Assembly (NCBI RefSeq): GCF_036370855.1
Contig: NW_026991398.1
Span: 1,612,001-1,676,000 of the forward strand
Direction of reading: 5' to 3'
DNA length: 64,000 bases
Source of the DNA: Dromaius novaehollandiae
Taxonomy: Eukaryota; Chordata; Aves; Casuariiformes; Dromaiidae
Below the pieces are notes generated by a model, which saw only the letters and a program-made list of their open reading frames with translations, had not been told where the DNA came from and did no database searches. This document shows, in pieces, positions 1 through 12,105 of the stretch (positions are counted from its first letter, which is position 1; each line of letters begins with the position of its first letter). Position numbers and translations under genes: made by a program.

Positions 1-2331
1 GAAAGCTTTTACATCTGTAAAAAAGGCATTGGTTTCCGCCCCAGCTCTAGGGTTACCAGATTATAGCAAACTATTTGAATTATTTGCCCATGAACGACAG
101 GGAGTAGCAAGTGGGGTACTCACCCAAAAACTAGGCCCTCATCAGAGACCAGTGGCCTATTTCTCCATGCAGCTAGATGAGGTAGCTAAAGGCACTCCAG
201 GATGCATCAGAGCAATAGCAGCTACAGCAGCTCTTATTGAAAAAACACGACCTGTAGTTTTGGGTCACTCATTGACTGTGTATGTGCCACATGAAGTAGA
301 ACTGTTAATGAAGCAATATGCGACTCAAGCACTGTCCCCACAGAGAGCTCACCGCTATGAACTGATAATACTGCATGCAGATAATGTGACTTTAAAAAGA
401 TGCAATATCTTAAATCCAGCAACGCTCTTGCCTCTACTGGAGGATGGAGAGCCACATCATTCCTGTGAGCAGGTGATCGTCAGCTCGAGCAAGCCCCAGG
501 AGCATCTTAAAGACGAACCTTTGGAGAACCCGGACTTAGTTCTGTTTACAGATGAATCATCCTATTATTTGGACGGAAGGTGCCACTCCGGCTATGCTGT
601 CACTAACGTCTTTGAGGTGCTCGAGGCCAATCCTTTGTCTCCGTCTGTAAGTGCTCAAGGAGCAGAGTTAATAGCATTGACCCAAGTAGCAAAAATTGGT
701 AAGAGCTTGCGGGTAAATATCTATACCGACTCTAAATATGCATTTGGAGTGTGTCATGCAACAGGGAAGTTATGGAAAGAATGAGGATTCTTGTCGTCAT
801 CAGGAAAGAAATTAGCTAATGGAGAAGAAATACATAATTTGCTGGAAGCAGTCCAACTGCCCGAAGAAATTGCGGTAATACACTGCCCAGCCCATACTAA
901 AGACACTACAGAAATTAGCAGAGGAAATGCTTTAGCCGACGCTGCTGCAAAAGCTGCAGCTCGACAGCCTGTGAAAGAATGTATGGGGGCAGTTCCAAGG
1001 ATGGACCAGAGTGAGTGGCCAAACTTAATAGACCCCAAAACTATGTATGAAAAAGACTGCTCAGTGGAAGAGAAAAAACAATGGGAGCAGTGGGAAGCAA
1101 AACAAAGTGATGATGGAATATGGACAATTGGAGGAAAACCAATTCTACCAAAAAAAAATATTTAATTACTATAGCTAGGTGGTTTCACGATAAAGCTTAT
1201 GGGGGAGCCGAGGCAATGGCTAAGCAGGTACAGAAAGTATGGGCTGCTCCCGGAATTTATGCAGCTGCTAAAAGAATAACGAATAGCTGCCCGACCTGCC
1301 AGAAGTTTTCAAATAACAAGCCAAGCTCAGATTTGGGGGGGCGACCATGGGCTTACTTCCCTTTCCGGAAGCTACAAACAGATTATGCGGATATGCCATC
1401 TGCCAATGGGTACAAACACTTGTTAGTGATATTAGATCAGTTATCAGGCTGGGTAGAAGCTTTCCCAACAAGAACGGCTGATGCAGGGCGGGTAGTAAAA
1501 GCCTTACTGAAAGAAATCCTACCTAGGTAGAGAGTCCCAGAAGCCACTGATTCAGACTGGGGTGTCCATTTTATGGCAAGCATAATCACTCAGTTATATA
1601 AATCATTAGGAATAAAAAGAAACCTATGTACCCCTTATCACCCACAATCTTCAGGACAAGTAGAAAGAATGAATAGAACATTAAAAGAAAAAAACAGCAA
1701 GAATATGCACACGTGCTAGCCTAAAATGCCCAGAAGCATTAAACTTAGCTCTATGGGATGTTTGAAATGCCCCACGGCAACCCATAGGACTAACACCAGC
1801 AGAAATTCTCTTCGGGAGACATTTAGCTATACTAGGGACTTATTATTCCAGCTAAGACCAGCCTGTTAGACGGAGATGAACGACTAACCCAGTATGTTCT
1901 AAGTATGCAAAAAAGGTTTGAAAATCTTTTAAATAAATAAATAAATGCTCAATGATATCAGTCCACACCACCTGAAATATAAGTGCTTGGTATACAGCCT
2001 GGAGATGAAATTTTAGTTAAAGTATTTTCACAAAAAATCCAGGTTAAAATCTAAGTGGAACGGGCCATATACTATCATACTATGTTCTTACTTTGCTGTT
2101 AAAGTTGAACTGTACTTGTATATGTTAAAAAAAGGATGTGTATGTGTAAGAACACTTTGTAATCTTATATTCATAGATAACATTGTTGTAGATACAAGTA
2201 ATTAATTACTCAAATATTTGTATTTGTAACTTTACCCAAGATTATGGGATGCAACTTTAATTATTCAGCTCCTGTTAGATCTTATCAATTGTTACAATCT
2301 AATTATACATTAATTCAAACCCCCGTTTGGA

Positions 2332-2658
2332 ATGAATCTCACACTAGTGAAGAAACTACTACAACATGATGATTTGCATCGACTGCTAGAACGTACTCTA
2401 ATCACCATTCATCATGATGCGGAAGAGATACACCACGTCTTGGAAAGGATAAAAAGGGACGGAGAACATCATGGCTGGGAAACTCTTCTAGGGTGGTCAC
2501 CAACCGCAACAGGGATTTATAATCATGTATTGCACCCAGTAGTAGTTGTGTTCAGTTTAACTGTGTTATGCCTATTGCTTATGATCATATTATACAGAAG
2601 ATTAGGGAAAGTGATAGTACTCCTCAAAAGGCTTCGAGAACTCTGTTTAAAATATTAG
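2332..2658 (+). pseudogene. ERV env remnant: C-terminal transmembrane subunit region
   Basis: The stretch reads as a short helical ectodomain piece, a GWETLLGWSPTATGIYNH block, a membrane-spanning segment (VVVVFSLTVLCLLLMIILYRR) and a basic cytoplasmic tail. This is the arrangement at the end of a retroviral transmembrane subunit. It sits just upstream of the polypurine tract and LTR, where env should end. The surface subunit is not recognisable. It is treated as a fossil part of the ERV. Confidence 0.7.
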
Positions 2659-2691
2659 CAGGGATGCTTCATAAAAACAAAGGGGGGAAAC

Positions 2692-3452
2692 TGTTAAAGA
2701 ATAGTGAATTGAAACTGTCTAGAAATAGCTGCTTAGCACAACTTCTATAAAACTTGCTTAGCATGAGGAGCTAAATTTGATGAAGCCTTAGGCCGCACTT
2801 AGATAAAATAATGAACTTTTACTTAGTCCGGTAAGAAAAGGGCCTCAGAGCTGGTTCAAGCTGGGAAGATAAGGAAGTTACAAGCAGTCTGCATTCCTGC
2901 GTCTCACACTCCGAAAGGGAGGGTGTCTGCAGGAATGTGTCTCACACTCCGAAAGGGAGAGTGTCAAGGCTTTGAAATAAGACAAGTGCAGGGCATTAGG
3001 ACCTTGAGGGACAAAGCCTTAGCTCACTGCTGGGGCAGTGTTAATTGTTATGATTTAGAATCACCTCCTTCTCAGGACCTTGAGACACAACAGTAAGACC
3101 CCACAAAAACAGAGGTACAACCGTCAGCAGAGACCGCAAAAATCAAAAATAAGGAGAAAAACAGCTTACCTCAGAATGACGATGAGACCCAAGGAGGAGC
3201 AGGAGACCCCAGACCAAAAAATTACTATTGGTCTAACTACCACGTGAGGGGTGGGAAATGTAAGTTGAAAAAACTATAATTGCCCAGGATTTGTTTATGT
3301 TAGGGTCCCTCTTCGGAGGCACCCAGCCCGAGCTGTAATTATGGCACGCGCGTGATTAAAATTTAATTTGTTTTGATTTGACTCTGAACTTTTCTGCGGG
3401 AACCTAGGGTCGGGCCCTGTTATGGTGGCGGACAAGCCTAATTTCCATAACA
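2692..3452 (+). repeat. 3' LTR of the ERV
   Basis: It starts TGTTAAAG right after a purine tract and ends CCATAACA, giving TG...CA ends with TGTTA/TAACA inverted termini. It is 761 bp. It aligns over its whole length with the solo LTR at 36635-37368 and differs at roughly one position in ten by eye. Much of the length difference is explained by a tandem repeat of a block with TCTCACACTCCGAAAGGGAG at about 2900-2970, which is single in the solo copy. Confidence 0.9.
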
Positions 3453-3870
3453 TTAGGCCCCTAATCCCATACTGGCAGACTCCTCTGGACCCTCTCCAGT
3501 GACTCCCCATTCCTCCAGCACTGGGCAGCCCACTGTTCCAGATGTGGCCATGCTAGTGCTGAGCCAAGGCGGGTAATAACTCCCCTTATCTGGGTGGCCA
3601 TGTCCTTCCTAATACAGTCCTGTATGCAGCTGGCCTGATTTTTCGTGAGCCCACACCACTGGCTCCTGTGGCATCCCTTGTAACGTCCAGGCCCTTCTCC
3701 TCAAGGTCACTCCTCTGCTGATCAGATCTCAGCCTGTTCTGATGCACATGTTGTTCTGCCGTGCAATGCTGGACTGTCCACTACTCCTTACACAATGTCA
3801 TGAGGTTTCTGTTGGCCAAATCTCCAAATCTCCCAAGGCCCCTCTGGACTGAAGCTCCTTTGTGTCAGCT
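3453..3870 (-). mobile_element. CR1 LINE fragment (ancestral insertion, copy in unit A)
   Basis: The plus strand reads as the reverse complement of CR1 3' sequence, with recognisable phrases for 'gtgctgag...gggataat' and 'catgaggtttctgttggcc'. Homologous copies occupy the same place at 15715-16215, 42385-42860 and, inverted, 61365-61945. The insertion is therefore older than the duplications. Its left side is cut by the ERV LTR. Confidence 0.8.
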
Positions 3871-4364
3871 GTTCATGTATGTGTACAGAAGGCTCATCCT
3901 GTCTTGTGGTGCCTCTGGCAAGATAACAGCATGAGAAAGTGCAGGACACTGCAGATACAATAAAAGAGGAACTGCTTACAATGGTAGAAATCAGCATGGC
4001 AAGCATCTCAGAAAAGCTGAATGAAGGTACAAAGAAAGCAAAATCAGGGTGAATGGGGAAGGGGAGACATGACTTGGCTGACTGCATGGGAGGGGATCAG
4101 GATGGTAAAAGAGAAGAACGTGGAAGCTGGAAAAGAGGGAAAAATGCAATGAAAGGTGAAACAAAAGAAAGAAAAAAAATGCAGGCTATTTATGGGTATC
4201 TGCCAAGCAGTCCAGAATTTGAACTACACCGATCGGAGCAGGACAAGGAACAAGCAGTTGATCTCATACTTTTGAGACATCTACTTCCATGATCACAGGT
4301 AAGCTGAATGTTTTCCCAGGGTCAAGAGAAGACCTGAGGTTGAAGGAAATGCAGAATAATTCTG

Positions 4365-4745
4365 TCTGGGAGGGATCTCAGGAGGTCTCTGGCCCAACCT
4401 GCTTCCCACAGCAGGGTCAGCTCTCAGATCCGACCAGGTTGCTCGAGGCTTTACTCATTTAGGACTTGAAGACCTCCGAGGATGGAAGATGGAACAGCCT
4501 CTCAGGGCAACCGTCCCCAGTGCTTGACTGTCTGGATGGGCCAAAAGTTTCTCCTTACACCCAGCCTGAACCTCTCTTCTTACAGCTAGTGCCCACTGGG
4601 CCTCATCCTCCCATCGTGCACAACAGTGAGGAGCCTGGCTCCATCTTCCTGACGAACTCCTGATAGGTATGGGCAGGCTGTTACTAGTCTCCCCAAAGCT
4701 TTCTCTTCTCCAAGCTGAACAAACCCAGCTCCCTCAGCCTCCCGT
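4365..4745 (-). mobile_element. CR1 LINE 3' UTR fragment
   Basis: The plus strand shows the reverse complement of a CR1 3' end: 'ggatctcaggaggtct', 'ccaacctgctt', 'ccaggttgctc', then 'ttctcttctccaagctgaac' near 4710. The matching fragment in unit B is 16725-17020. Unit C holds similar sequence that runs straight on into a longer CR1 (43336 onward). Confidence 0.8.
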
Positions 4746-5112
4746 AATGACAAAGTCAACATCACCTAGGTGTGCCTAGGATGTTTAAGGCTCTTCCAGT
4801 CCTCCTGAATTTTACTGGATTTGCAAAAGACCTTAGGCACATTAGAGTACAATCACCCACATGCCATGACTTTCTGCATGTTACACTCATTTGGCACTGT
4901 GCTGTGATGTACAGGTATTGCAGGCTGTGAGGAGGGCCCATTCTGCACAAGCAGTCACTTGTAATTAACCCTTGAACTGAAAACCTTCCTGACCCAAGAG
5001 GCGGCCTCACACCACTAGGAGGGCTTGGCTCTGGAGAGGCCATGTTTGGGACTAACCCACATGCAACAAAGGAATTCAGACCTGCAAGAATTGCAGTAGC
5101 TATCACCAGAGA

Positions 5113-7835
5113 TGATGGAATCACAGAACCATTCAGGTTGGAAGGGATCTTGGGAGATTTCTTGTCCAACCTCCTGCTCACATGGTGATCAACACTGAAT
5201 TCACACCAAGTTTCCCGGGGCTTAGTCCAAAAGGCCTGAAAGCCTCTGAAAACAGAGATTCCATAACCTCTCTGGACCCTTCTTCAAATGCTTCATTATC
5301 CTTGGTGAATTTTCTTCCTTATATTCAATTTTGGCTGCACTTGTGTCAGCTTATACTCGTTGCCTCTCATTGTGCTGCCTGCAAAAGCTCTACAGAAGCC
5401 TGGTTCTTTATTGGTGGTAACCTTGAGTTGGGAAGCTGCTGTGAGTGCCCCCCCTCCAAAGCCTTTCCCTCTCCAGGCTAAACAAGGCCTGTTCCCTCAG
5501 CCTCTCCTCACAGGGCAAGTGCTCCAGTGCCGACCACCTTGGAGGCCTGCCACTGAGCTCACTCCAAGTGATCAACAGTGTTCTTCAGCAGAGGGCCCCC
5601 CATGGATGCAGTATCTGTAAGTGCTCTAATGAGTGTTGAGTAGAGAGCGATAATCACTTCCCTCAATCTCCTGGCTGTGCTCTCGTTCAGGCAGCCCAGG
5701 ATGCTGTGGCCCCAATTGCTGCCAGGGCATGCTGCTGGCTCATGCTTACCTTGCTGCCCACAAAGACTCCCATGTCCTTTTCTGCAGAGCTGCCCAGCCA
5801 GGCACTCCCCAGCCCGTACCACTGCAGGGTGTTGGTCTGCCCCAGGTGCAGGGCCTGGCATTGGTTTTGGCTTTGAATTTCACAAAGTTCCTGACAGCCC
5901 ATTCCTCCTGCCTGCTGCGGTCCCTCTGAATGGCAGCTTGTGACTGTTTTCCTGATGAGGTGCCACCTGCAAATGTGATGAGAGTTGTGTCGCCCAGGTC
6001 ACCGATGAACCTGTTAGACAGGACAGGTCCCAGTATAGAGCCCTGCATGCTCCACTTGTCACTGGTTTCCAAGTAAAGCCTCACCCATTCACAAAAACCC
6101 TCTGAGCTCGATCATCCAACTAGCTTTTCACCCACCTGGTTGTCTACCCAGCCTATCAATGCCTTATTTGTATACAAGAATATAGTGTGAGACAGTGTCA
6201 AACACCTTGCTAAAATCATGGTAAATGACATCCACTACTCTCCTCTCCTCCACAAGGTCAGGTCCTTTATCATGAAGGCAATCAGGTTGCTCAGGAATGA
6301 TTGAACCTTGGTAAATCCATGCTGACTGTTCCCAGGCATGTTCTTCTCCCTCGTGGGCCCAGAAATGTGATGCAGGAGGATTCACTCCATGAAACACTCC
6401 TTACTCAAGTGGGGCTGAATGGCCTGCAGCTTCTTGGGGTGTCCTTGTGGCCTTTCTGAAGACAGGCAAAAAATATTCCATTTTCTGCTCATTGGGACCT
6501 CCCTTGATCTCCACAACCTTTCAAAGATGATAGAGATGGGCCTTGTGGCAATAGCGGCCAGCCCTCTGAAAGTCCTCAGGTGCAGCCCATCCAGTCCCAT
6601 AGACTTGTGTGGGTCTTGCAGGATGGGTCTTGCAAGATGACTTTCAGGTCATCTCTCACTGAACCGTCATCCACCTTTGGTTGATTTTTTTCCTCTGGAG
6701 TCCTGTCTCTGGGCACAGCAGCCCAGGAGACCTTGTTGGTGAAGACTGAAGCCAAGAAGGCACTGAGCTGCTCAGGCCTATCTGCTTCTTCTGTTACTAG
6801 ATTCCCTGCCCAGTCCAGCAGTGAGCCAACATTTTCCTTTATATTCTTCTACTGTAACTGAACCTGTAGCAGCTCTCCTTCATGCTCTTGATGTTCCCTG
6901 CAATTGTCAGTCCTAAGGGAGCTTTGGCTTCCCTAACACTATCCCTGCTTGACTGGACAGTATTTTTGAATTGCTCCATTGCAGCATCTCCCCCCTCCTG
7001 CTTCCTGCATGCTGCCTTCTTGCCCTGGAGCTGAGGTATGAGTTCCTAATGCAGCCAAGCCGATCTCCTGAGAGGTATATTAGTTTTACTGAGTATTGGG
7101 ATGTTCCTCCCTGTGCGTGGCAGATACTGTCCTTAAAGACCTGATGGCTTTGCAGAGCTGCTGGTCCCTTCAGAGCTGCCTCCCCTGGGATCCCCCACCA
7201 GTCCCCTGAACAGGCCCAAGTCTGCTCCTCTGAAGCCCAGGGTCTGCACTCTGCTGTTATCCTTCCTCACTCTCCTCAGGATCTGGAACTCTACTTTTTC
7301 ATGGTCACTGTAGGCAAGGCTGCCACTGCCTATCCCATCCCTGATCAGTTCCTCCCTGTTTGAAATTTCCAGATACAAGAAAGTATCATGAGTATTGTCC
7401 CATCATACACCTGTGCTAAGAAGTTGTCCTCGATGCCCTCCAGAAATCTCCTGGCCTGCTTGCACTCTGCTGTTTGCCCTTCCAGTTAATATCTGGGACA
7501 TAAAAATCACCACCACCACAAGAACCAGGGCCTGTGATCCACAGACTTTGTCACCTTGCTTAAAGGAGACTGCATCCAAGCACTCACCCAAAGCCTTGCT
7601 TCTTCCATGGAAGAGCTCCACACATCTGAGCTGCCGCTTCACACAAAGGGCATCCCCCCTCCTCATCTTCCCTGACAGTGTCTCCTGAAGAGCTTGTGCC
7701 CTACAAGGACAGACCGCCAGTCATGTGGGTGATCCCACCACATCTCAGTTATTCCAATGATGTTGCAGTCCTGTGACAGCTTGTGCTCCTGTCTGTGCCC
7801 CAGGCTGCAGGCATTTGCATATATTTGTGCTGCAG
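5113..7835 (-). mobile_element. CR1 LINE, long 5'-truncated copy with ORF2 relic
   Basis: About 2.7 kb, read on the minus strand. The 3' UTR lies at the left edge (reverse complement starting 'gaatcacagaaccattcagg'), and the ORF2 reverse-transcriptase region lies to its right. Minus-strand phrases include MGLDGLHLRTFRGLAAI and SIIFERLWRSREVP at about 6520-6600 (CR1 RT 'MGPDGLHPRVLRELA') and GSILGPVLSNRFIGDL at about 6000-6040. The endonuclease part lies near 7400-7750. The right end stops near 'tttgcatatatttgtgctgcag' at about 7815-7835, beside an OR relic. Many stops and frameshifts are present, so it is dead. The same insertion is seen in units C and D and as a 3' remnant in B. Confidence 0.92.
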
Positions 7836-7837
7836 AG

Positions 7838-8220
7838 CCTCAGCTGTGGCACAGAGAACAGATTGCTCAAGGTGAAGCCGCTTAGCAAGAGCCAAGGACA
7901 CTGTGTGTGCAATGGCCCCACTTCAGAGCAGAGACCTGCTGGCAGGCATAGCAGGTGGCAATGTAATGGTGAGAAGAGATTCCCACTAAGAGAGAAAACC
8001 CTGCAGTGCCCAAGGCCAGGGAGAAACAGAGCTGGGCTGTGCAGGAATGTCAGGAGAGGGGTTTGCTGCCTGAGCTGACTCTGCAGCACTGTGGGGCCTG
8101 TGACACAGGTGAACTGATCTCCAGGCAGGACAAGGTGCCACTGAAGAAGTCCTGCGGCCTGAACAGCCTATGATCCAGCCACGCTGAGGTCATCATTAGC
8201 CCATTCCCTGTTCATAACAT
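7838..8220 (-). pseudogene. Olfactory receptor relic (TM2-TM4 region), unit A
   Basis: Translated on the minus strand, broken frames give an OR-like series: a SGTLSCLEI piece (TM2), then CTAQLCFSLALGTAGFSLLV (TM3) followed by SSHHYIATCYACQQVS, which occupies the place of the MAYDRYVAIC...P motif at the TM3/loop boundary, then SALKWGHC. It carries stops and frameshifts and has no N or C terminus. The clearer sister copy at 45165-45580 in unit C, in the same orientation and next to the same CR1, confirms the call. It is antisense to the functional OR14-like gene of the unit and belongs to a different OR lineage. Confidence 0.72.
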
Positions 8221-11200
8221 CCAGGGGTGAGAAGAGGTTCAGGAGGAGGAGAGCAAGAAGGTTTGATAGTGCAGAGAGCGGGGCAGAGACCTTGGTGTGA
8301 TGTGCCTCCCATTTATGCAGCACACTGGAATGTAGGTGGGATGGACTTAGCCTAAAGACAGTGGTGGGATCCAGTTGTTTGGGCAGAGATAGGAAACCTG
8401 AGAGGCCCTGGGGCACTTGCCCAGCACCACTCCAAAGGGGCATGGTTTTCCTGTAGGTGCCATGCTGTATGTGCTAGAGACATGTGGTTGTGCTAGACAT
8501 CCCAGGCATCTGACATGGTCCCTGCCTATGGCCTATCTTTATGCCATTAAATCACATGTCTGCACTGAATTCTGTTAGCTTTTTGCGCCGTGGAGGTCTG
8601 CCTGTGTCTCTGCTTCATAGTGAGTGGAGCTCTAGTAGTAGCAGTAGGCATCTAGTGTCATTCCAGAAGGCCAAGGAAACTCCCCACCTGGCCCCCACCT
8701 GTTGCTCCAGAAGGATGGGGGTCTCATAGTCACTCAGCCAGAGCAAGCAGACACTGGCACAGGACTGGGACCACCTCTGTCTCTTCAGCTGTTACCAGCT
8801 GTTTGTGTGTGAGCAACTGACTCATTCTCCCTCTCCAGTGATTATAATGAGAGCTTAGACAAGGAGCTCCCATGCAGACCTCTATGTTGTGCTCACTTCA
8901 GTTTTGGCAAGGAGAATCCCACCTCCTGTGTGTCTGTGGAGTTCACAGGAGGGAGCTGAATCCCAGCCCAGCCCAGGGGCTTCTAAACCAGCATGCGATG
9001 TCCAGATTGACTCATCTGAATCAACACCCAAACCTTGTGTCAATGAACCCCCTTTTTGTCCCCATCTAGGTGTCCTGCCTAGTTATGAGATGGGAATAGG
9101 GGCTTCCAGAATGGGACATTTCCACTTACCATAAATAGCCATCCTCTGCTGAAACAAGCTGCAATGTTGGAATAAGTTTCTCTGCACTCTTTAGAAAAGG
9201 ACAAGAGCTGATTATTTTAGTTTACTTCAGGGAACATTTCCCAGGAGGAGGGAGCACAAGGGACAGAGAAATTCAGGCCTTCAGCTGGGCCTCTGCTCCT
9301 GAGTGGGGCCAGGCTCCTGGGATGGAGGGAGCTCATGACAACCTGGCAGCACTGCCCAGAGACAGCTGTGTGCAGGAGCAGCTCCTCTGCAAGGAGCAGC
9401 AGGGCTGCGGGCACTGCCTGCTGCTGCTGACATGAGCTGAGAGAAGGCAGGGAGAAGTGCAAGGCAGTGTGGAGTGGGAGGCCAGAGGAGAGCTCGCTGT
9501 GAGAGGAATCTTCACAGCCCTTGACACAGTAAGTCTCTGGCTGTAGAACAATGTTATTGAGGTTCCTGGAGGGGTCTTCTGAACCCAGCCCATCCCATGA
9601 CTGATAGGCTTTTTAAGAATTGCTCTCCCTGTTCTTCTAGTGCATGAGAGGAGGAGATGCTTTAGAGCAGGGATTCCCTGCCACACCATCACAGGGACAG
9701 GGCACGCTGCTCCCTTTTCCCAGGGGCAGCTGCATGGGGGTGAAGCCTGGGTGTGCCCTCAGGTCTGTGCAGGGCTGTAATTCAGAGAAGTTCAGAGCAG
9801 TGATTCTGCTGCCTGTGAGGGTCAGCACTCAGCCTGCCCAGGGAGCTCCCCATGGCACTGCAGGGAGAAGCTCTGGGTGAGAGGAGCGACCCCCAGCAGG
9901 GCAGGTTCATTCTCCCGCTGAGAGGGTGCTGTGTGGATCGGGGCTGCTCACAGCTCTAGCTCATGCACAGGAGATGTCTGAGGAGTCTTTCAAGAGGAAT
10001 ATCAAGAGAAGGAGCTTTGCTTCTGGTATCTGCACTTTCAGTTCCCTCATCTTGTCAGGGAGAAAAAAAGAAAGAGTTCTCTGTTTTGTCAAGGAACTGG
10101 GACTCCTAAACCTTTACTCTGAGATATTAATAGGTCTGTGAGAAACCTCATCAAGCTGCTTTATCCTCACCTTAGTCTACAGACAGCATTAGCATCACCT
10201 GTGTGGCCTCATAGGAGTTTATCTGATCTGCTGCTTAGGACCTGCATGCACAGAGATGCCCCTGGAAAGAGCCCTGTCCTGGGGGGCTTCTGTAGGGCAG
10301 AACTGAGCACACAGAGGGTGGGAAGGGGTCTGGGAGCACTGGCAAGGAAAAAATGTTAGGACGAAGTAAGAGCTGCCAGCAAGGACAGCTCCAGGCAGCA
10401 GAGATGGGCAGGCAATGAGAAGGAACTGCTAACAGAAACATCATGGGAGAATGGATTTAGGCAAGTCATGGTCAGTACTTTTGATGCCAACACCTTCCTC
10501 TGAGCAAGTCCCCCGTGAATCCTCTCCCACCCAGCCTAGCCGCTGCCCTGAAAGATATGGAGTCTAGGGCATGAGCCATCTCCTCTGCAGCCAGACCTCC
10601 CGCAGAGGAGAGGAACCTCTCTCTTTCCATGGACCCATTTCATGCTGTCTGACAAAGCAGCTGAGAGTGACTGTCCTGCAATGTCATCATCTGTGAGGTG
10701 GCATGCCCAGCTGGGTAAGGCTTTCCTGAGTTCCCATCTTTCTCTCTTTTCTCCTTGCCTCCTTCAGCAGTAGGATCATGGGGTTGCTCCTCCTTTCCCC
10801 TCCTGTCCACGCTGCTCCTGTTCTTGCTCTCAGGTCTCAGGGGTGGGGTTCAGACATCAGTGCTGCAAGTTGTGCAACAGAGGGATCTGCATGGAAATGA
10901 GGTTTCCCCAGCCCCCTTCTGACCTGTGGAGCTCTGGGGTTGGGAAATGAGCTGATCCTCCCTTAAGGAGAGACCGTCTACAGTCCTAATGGTCCTTTGA
11001 CTGTTTCCTTTTTGGGTCCTGCTGGGCTGCAAGCTGCCCTCTAGAAAGGCACAGCTGTCTCATAGCATCTCTGTGATATCTGAGGGAGAAAAGAAGAAGG
11101 TGCAGAGATGCTGAGAGTATGGAGATGGTGGTGGGAGGCTGTATATGGGCATCTGAAAAGATCCCTGTGTGTCCCTGGCTAGGACTGTGGAGACCTCCCT

Positions 11201-11957
11201 CAGGTGCCCTGAGAAAGGCAGAGAAGGTTGGAGATCTGCTCTTTGAAACTGGACTCGTCTGCTCTCAGCAGTGGCTGGTTTCTTTTCAGGGCAACATATG
11301 AGTGTGATTGTTCACGAGCTCAAAGAATTACAAGCACAGGACAGCTGGAAATAAGAATAATAAACAGACTAGTTGTCCTCACTCTGTACTAAGGGACGGT
11401 GAATCAGTTTTTCTCAGGACTCACAGTAGAAATGCCAAGGATTTCTTCGAGGAACAATCCCCAGGGGTGACAAGGACTTTTAGTAGAAAATAAACACCAT
11501 TTAAAAATCCCTAAAACTCTGCTTCTCAACACTCATTCTCTATAATACAGAGTGAAGATGCTGAAAAGCTCTTCCACATGACAGGTGGATTTCACCTGAC
11601 AGAAGTTGTGAACGTCAGAGCTAGTCACCCCCATTCCCCTGTTCCCACTGCTGCACAGCAGGACAGACTCCTCCTGAGCCCACGGGCAGAGACCCCTGCT
11701 CCTCACAGCAGCACACTCAGCCAGTGAAAAGTGGAACTGAAGCAAGAGAGCTGCACAGAGATCCTCTCAGTAAAGAGAGAGGCAATGTGCGGGGTGTGTG
11801 TGTGTGAGAACTAGAACATATGGGGGAGCGGGTCTCCTGAAGATTCTCTCCTAACTTCTCAGTGTCTTTTCTTCTTTGGACAGTCCCCCATGCCTGGAGA
11901 GAGCAAAATGTCCTCCTCACAGCACACTCAGCCAGCACAAACCACAGCTCAAGCAAG
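8221..11957 (+). other. Conserved 5' flank of the unit A OR gene; no gene seen
   Basis: About 3.7 kb of non-coding sequence without an ORF I believe. It is homologous to the flank in unit C (from about 45580), to about 60000-56570 inverted in D, and, from 9085 on, to about 17593-20055 in B. Similarity by eye is about 85-90%, with some patches almost identical between A and B (see 10225-10415). The regulatory and leader sequence for the OR genes probably lies here, but I cannot point to a promoter. Confidence 0.6.
11700..11890 (+). repeat. Extra copy of the OR leader/splice-acceptor segment
   Basis: This segment carries 'cctcacagcagcacactcagccag' at 11700 and ends with 'gtgtcttttcttctttggacagtccccca' near 11860-11890. 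It therefore resembles the segment 11914-12105 that leads into the coding exon ('cacagcacactcagcc' through 'gtcttttcctccttagacagtccc'). Unit B has only one such segment. Unit A thus has two leader segments in tandem, about 200 bp apart, the second almost identical to that of B. Confidence 0.65.
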
Positions 11958-12078
11958 GTAACTTGCCCAATGATCCTCCCCCCCAAAAGACAGAGGCAAT
12001 CTGGTGCTTTCAAAGAGAAATGCTACTTTTTTATCATGGAAGTTCTCTCCTACCTTGTAAATGTCTTTTCCTCCTTAG
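11958..12078 (+). promoter_or_regulatory. Putative short leader intron upstream of the unit A OR coding exon
   Basis: A donor-like CAAG|GTAACT begins at 11958 and a pyrimidine-rich 'tcttttcctccttag' ends at 12078, 27 bases before the ATG. OR genes commonly carry 5' non-coding exons spliced to a coding exon just before the start codon. The same pair is present in B (20056-20176) and in D (minus strand, 56564-56448). Splicing itself is inferred. Confidence 0.5.
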
Positions 12079-12105
12079 ACAGTCCCAAAAGCCCAGTGGG
12101 ACCAA

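Larger units (their letters stand above)
1..3452 (+). mobile_element. Endogenous retrovirus, class I (gammaretrovirus-like), 3' part, degraded
   Basis: Only the 3' part of the provirus lies in the window. From about 1 to 1960 the text reads as pol: an RNase H region (motifs such as LFTDESS and IYTDSKYAFG), a linker, and an integrase with a zinc-binding-like CPTCQKF block and a core reading LDQLSGWVEAFPT and, later, a PHPQSSGQVERMNR-type block (here YHPQSSGQVERMNR), which is typical of gammaretroviral integrases. A short env remnant with a hydrophobic anchor follows at about 2330-2660. A purine-rich tract at about 2681-2690 precedes the 3' LTR at 2692. The element is clearly broken, with several breaks across pol and env and most of env missing. 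It is an old fossil. The 5' half and 5' LTR, if present, lie left of the window. Confidence 0.88.

Noticed and set aside
7503-7530. Short CAC-rich run within a CR1
   Set aside because: An ordinary short simple-sequence stretch with no repeat-spacer pattern; no CRISPR-like array exists anywhere in the window.
10235-10444. 69-residue minus-strand frame shared by units A and B (10235-10444 and 18505-18714)
   Set aside because: It lies in a nearly identical A/B tract, so sharing reflects recent copying. The more diverged D copy does not keep an equivalent frame.
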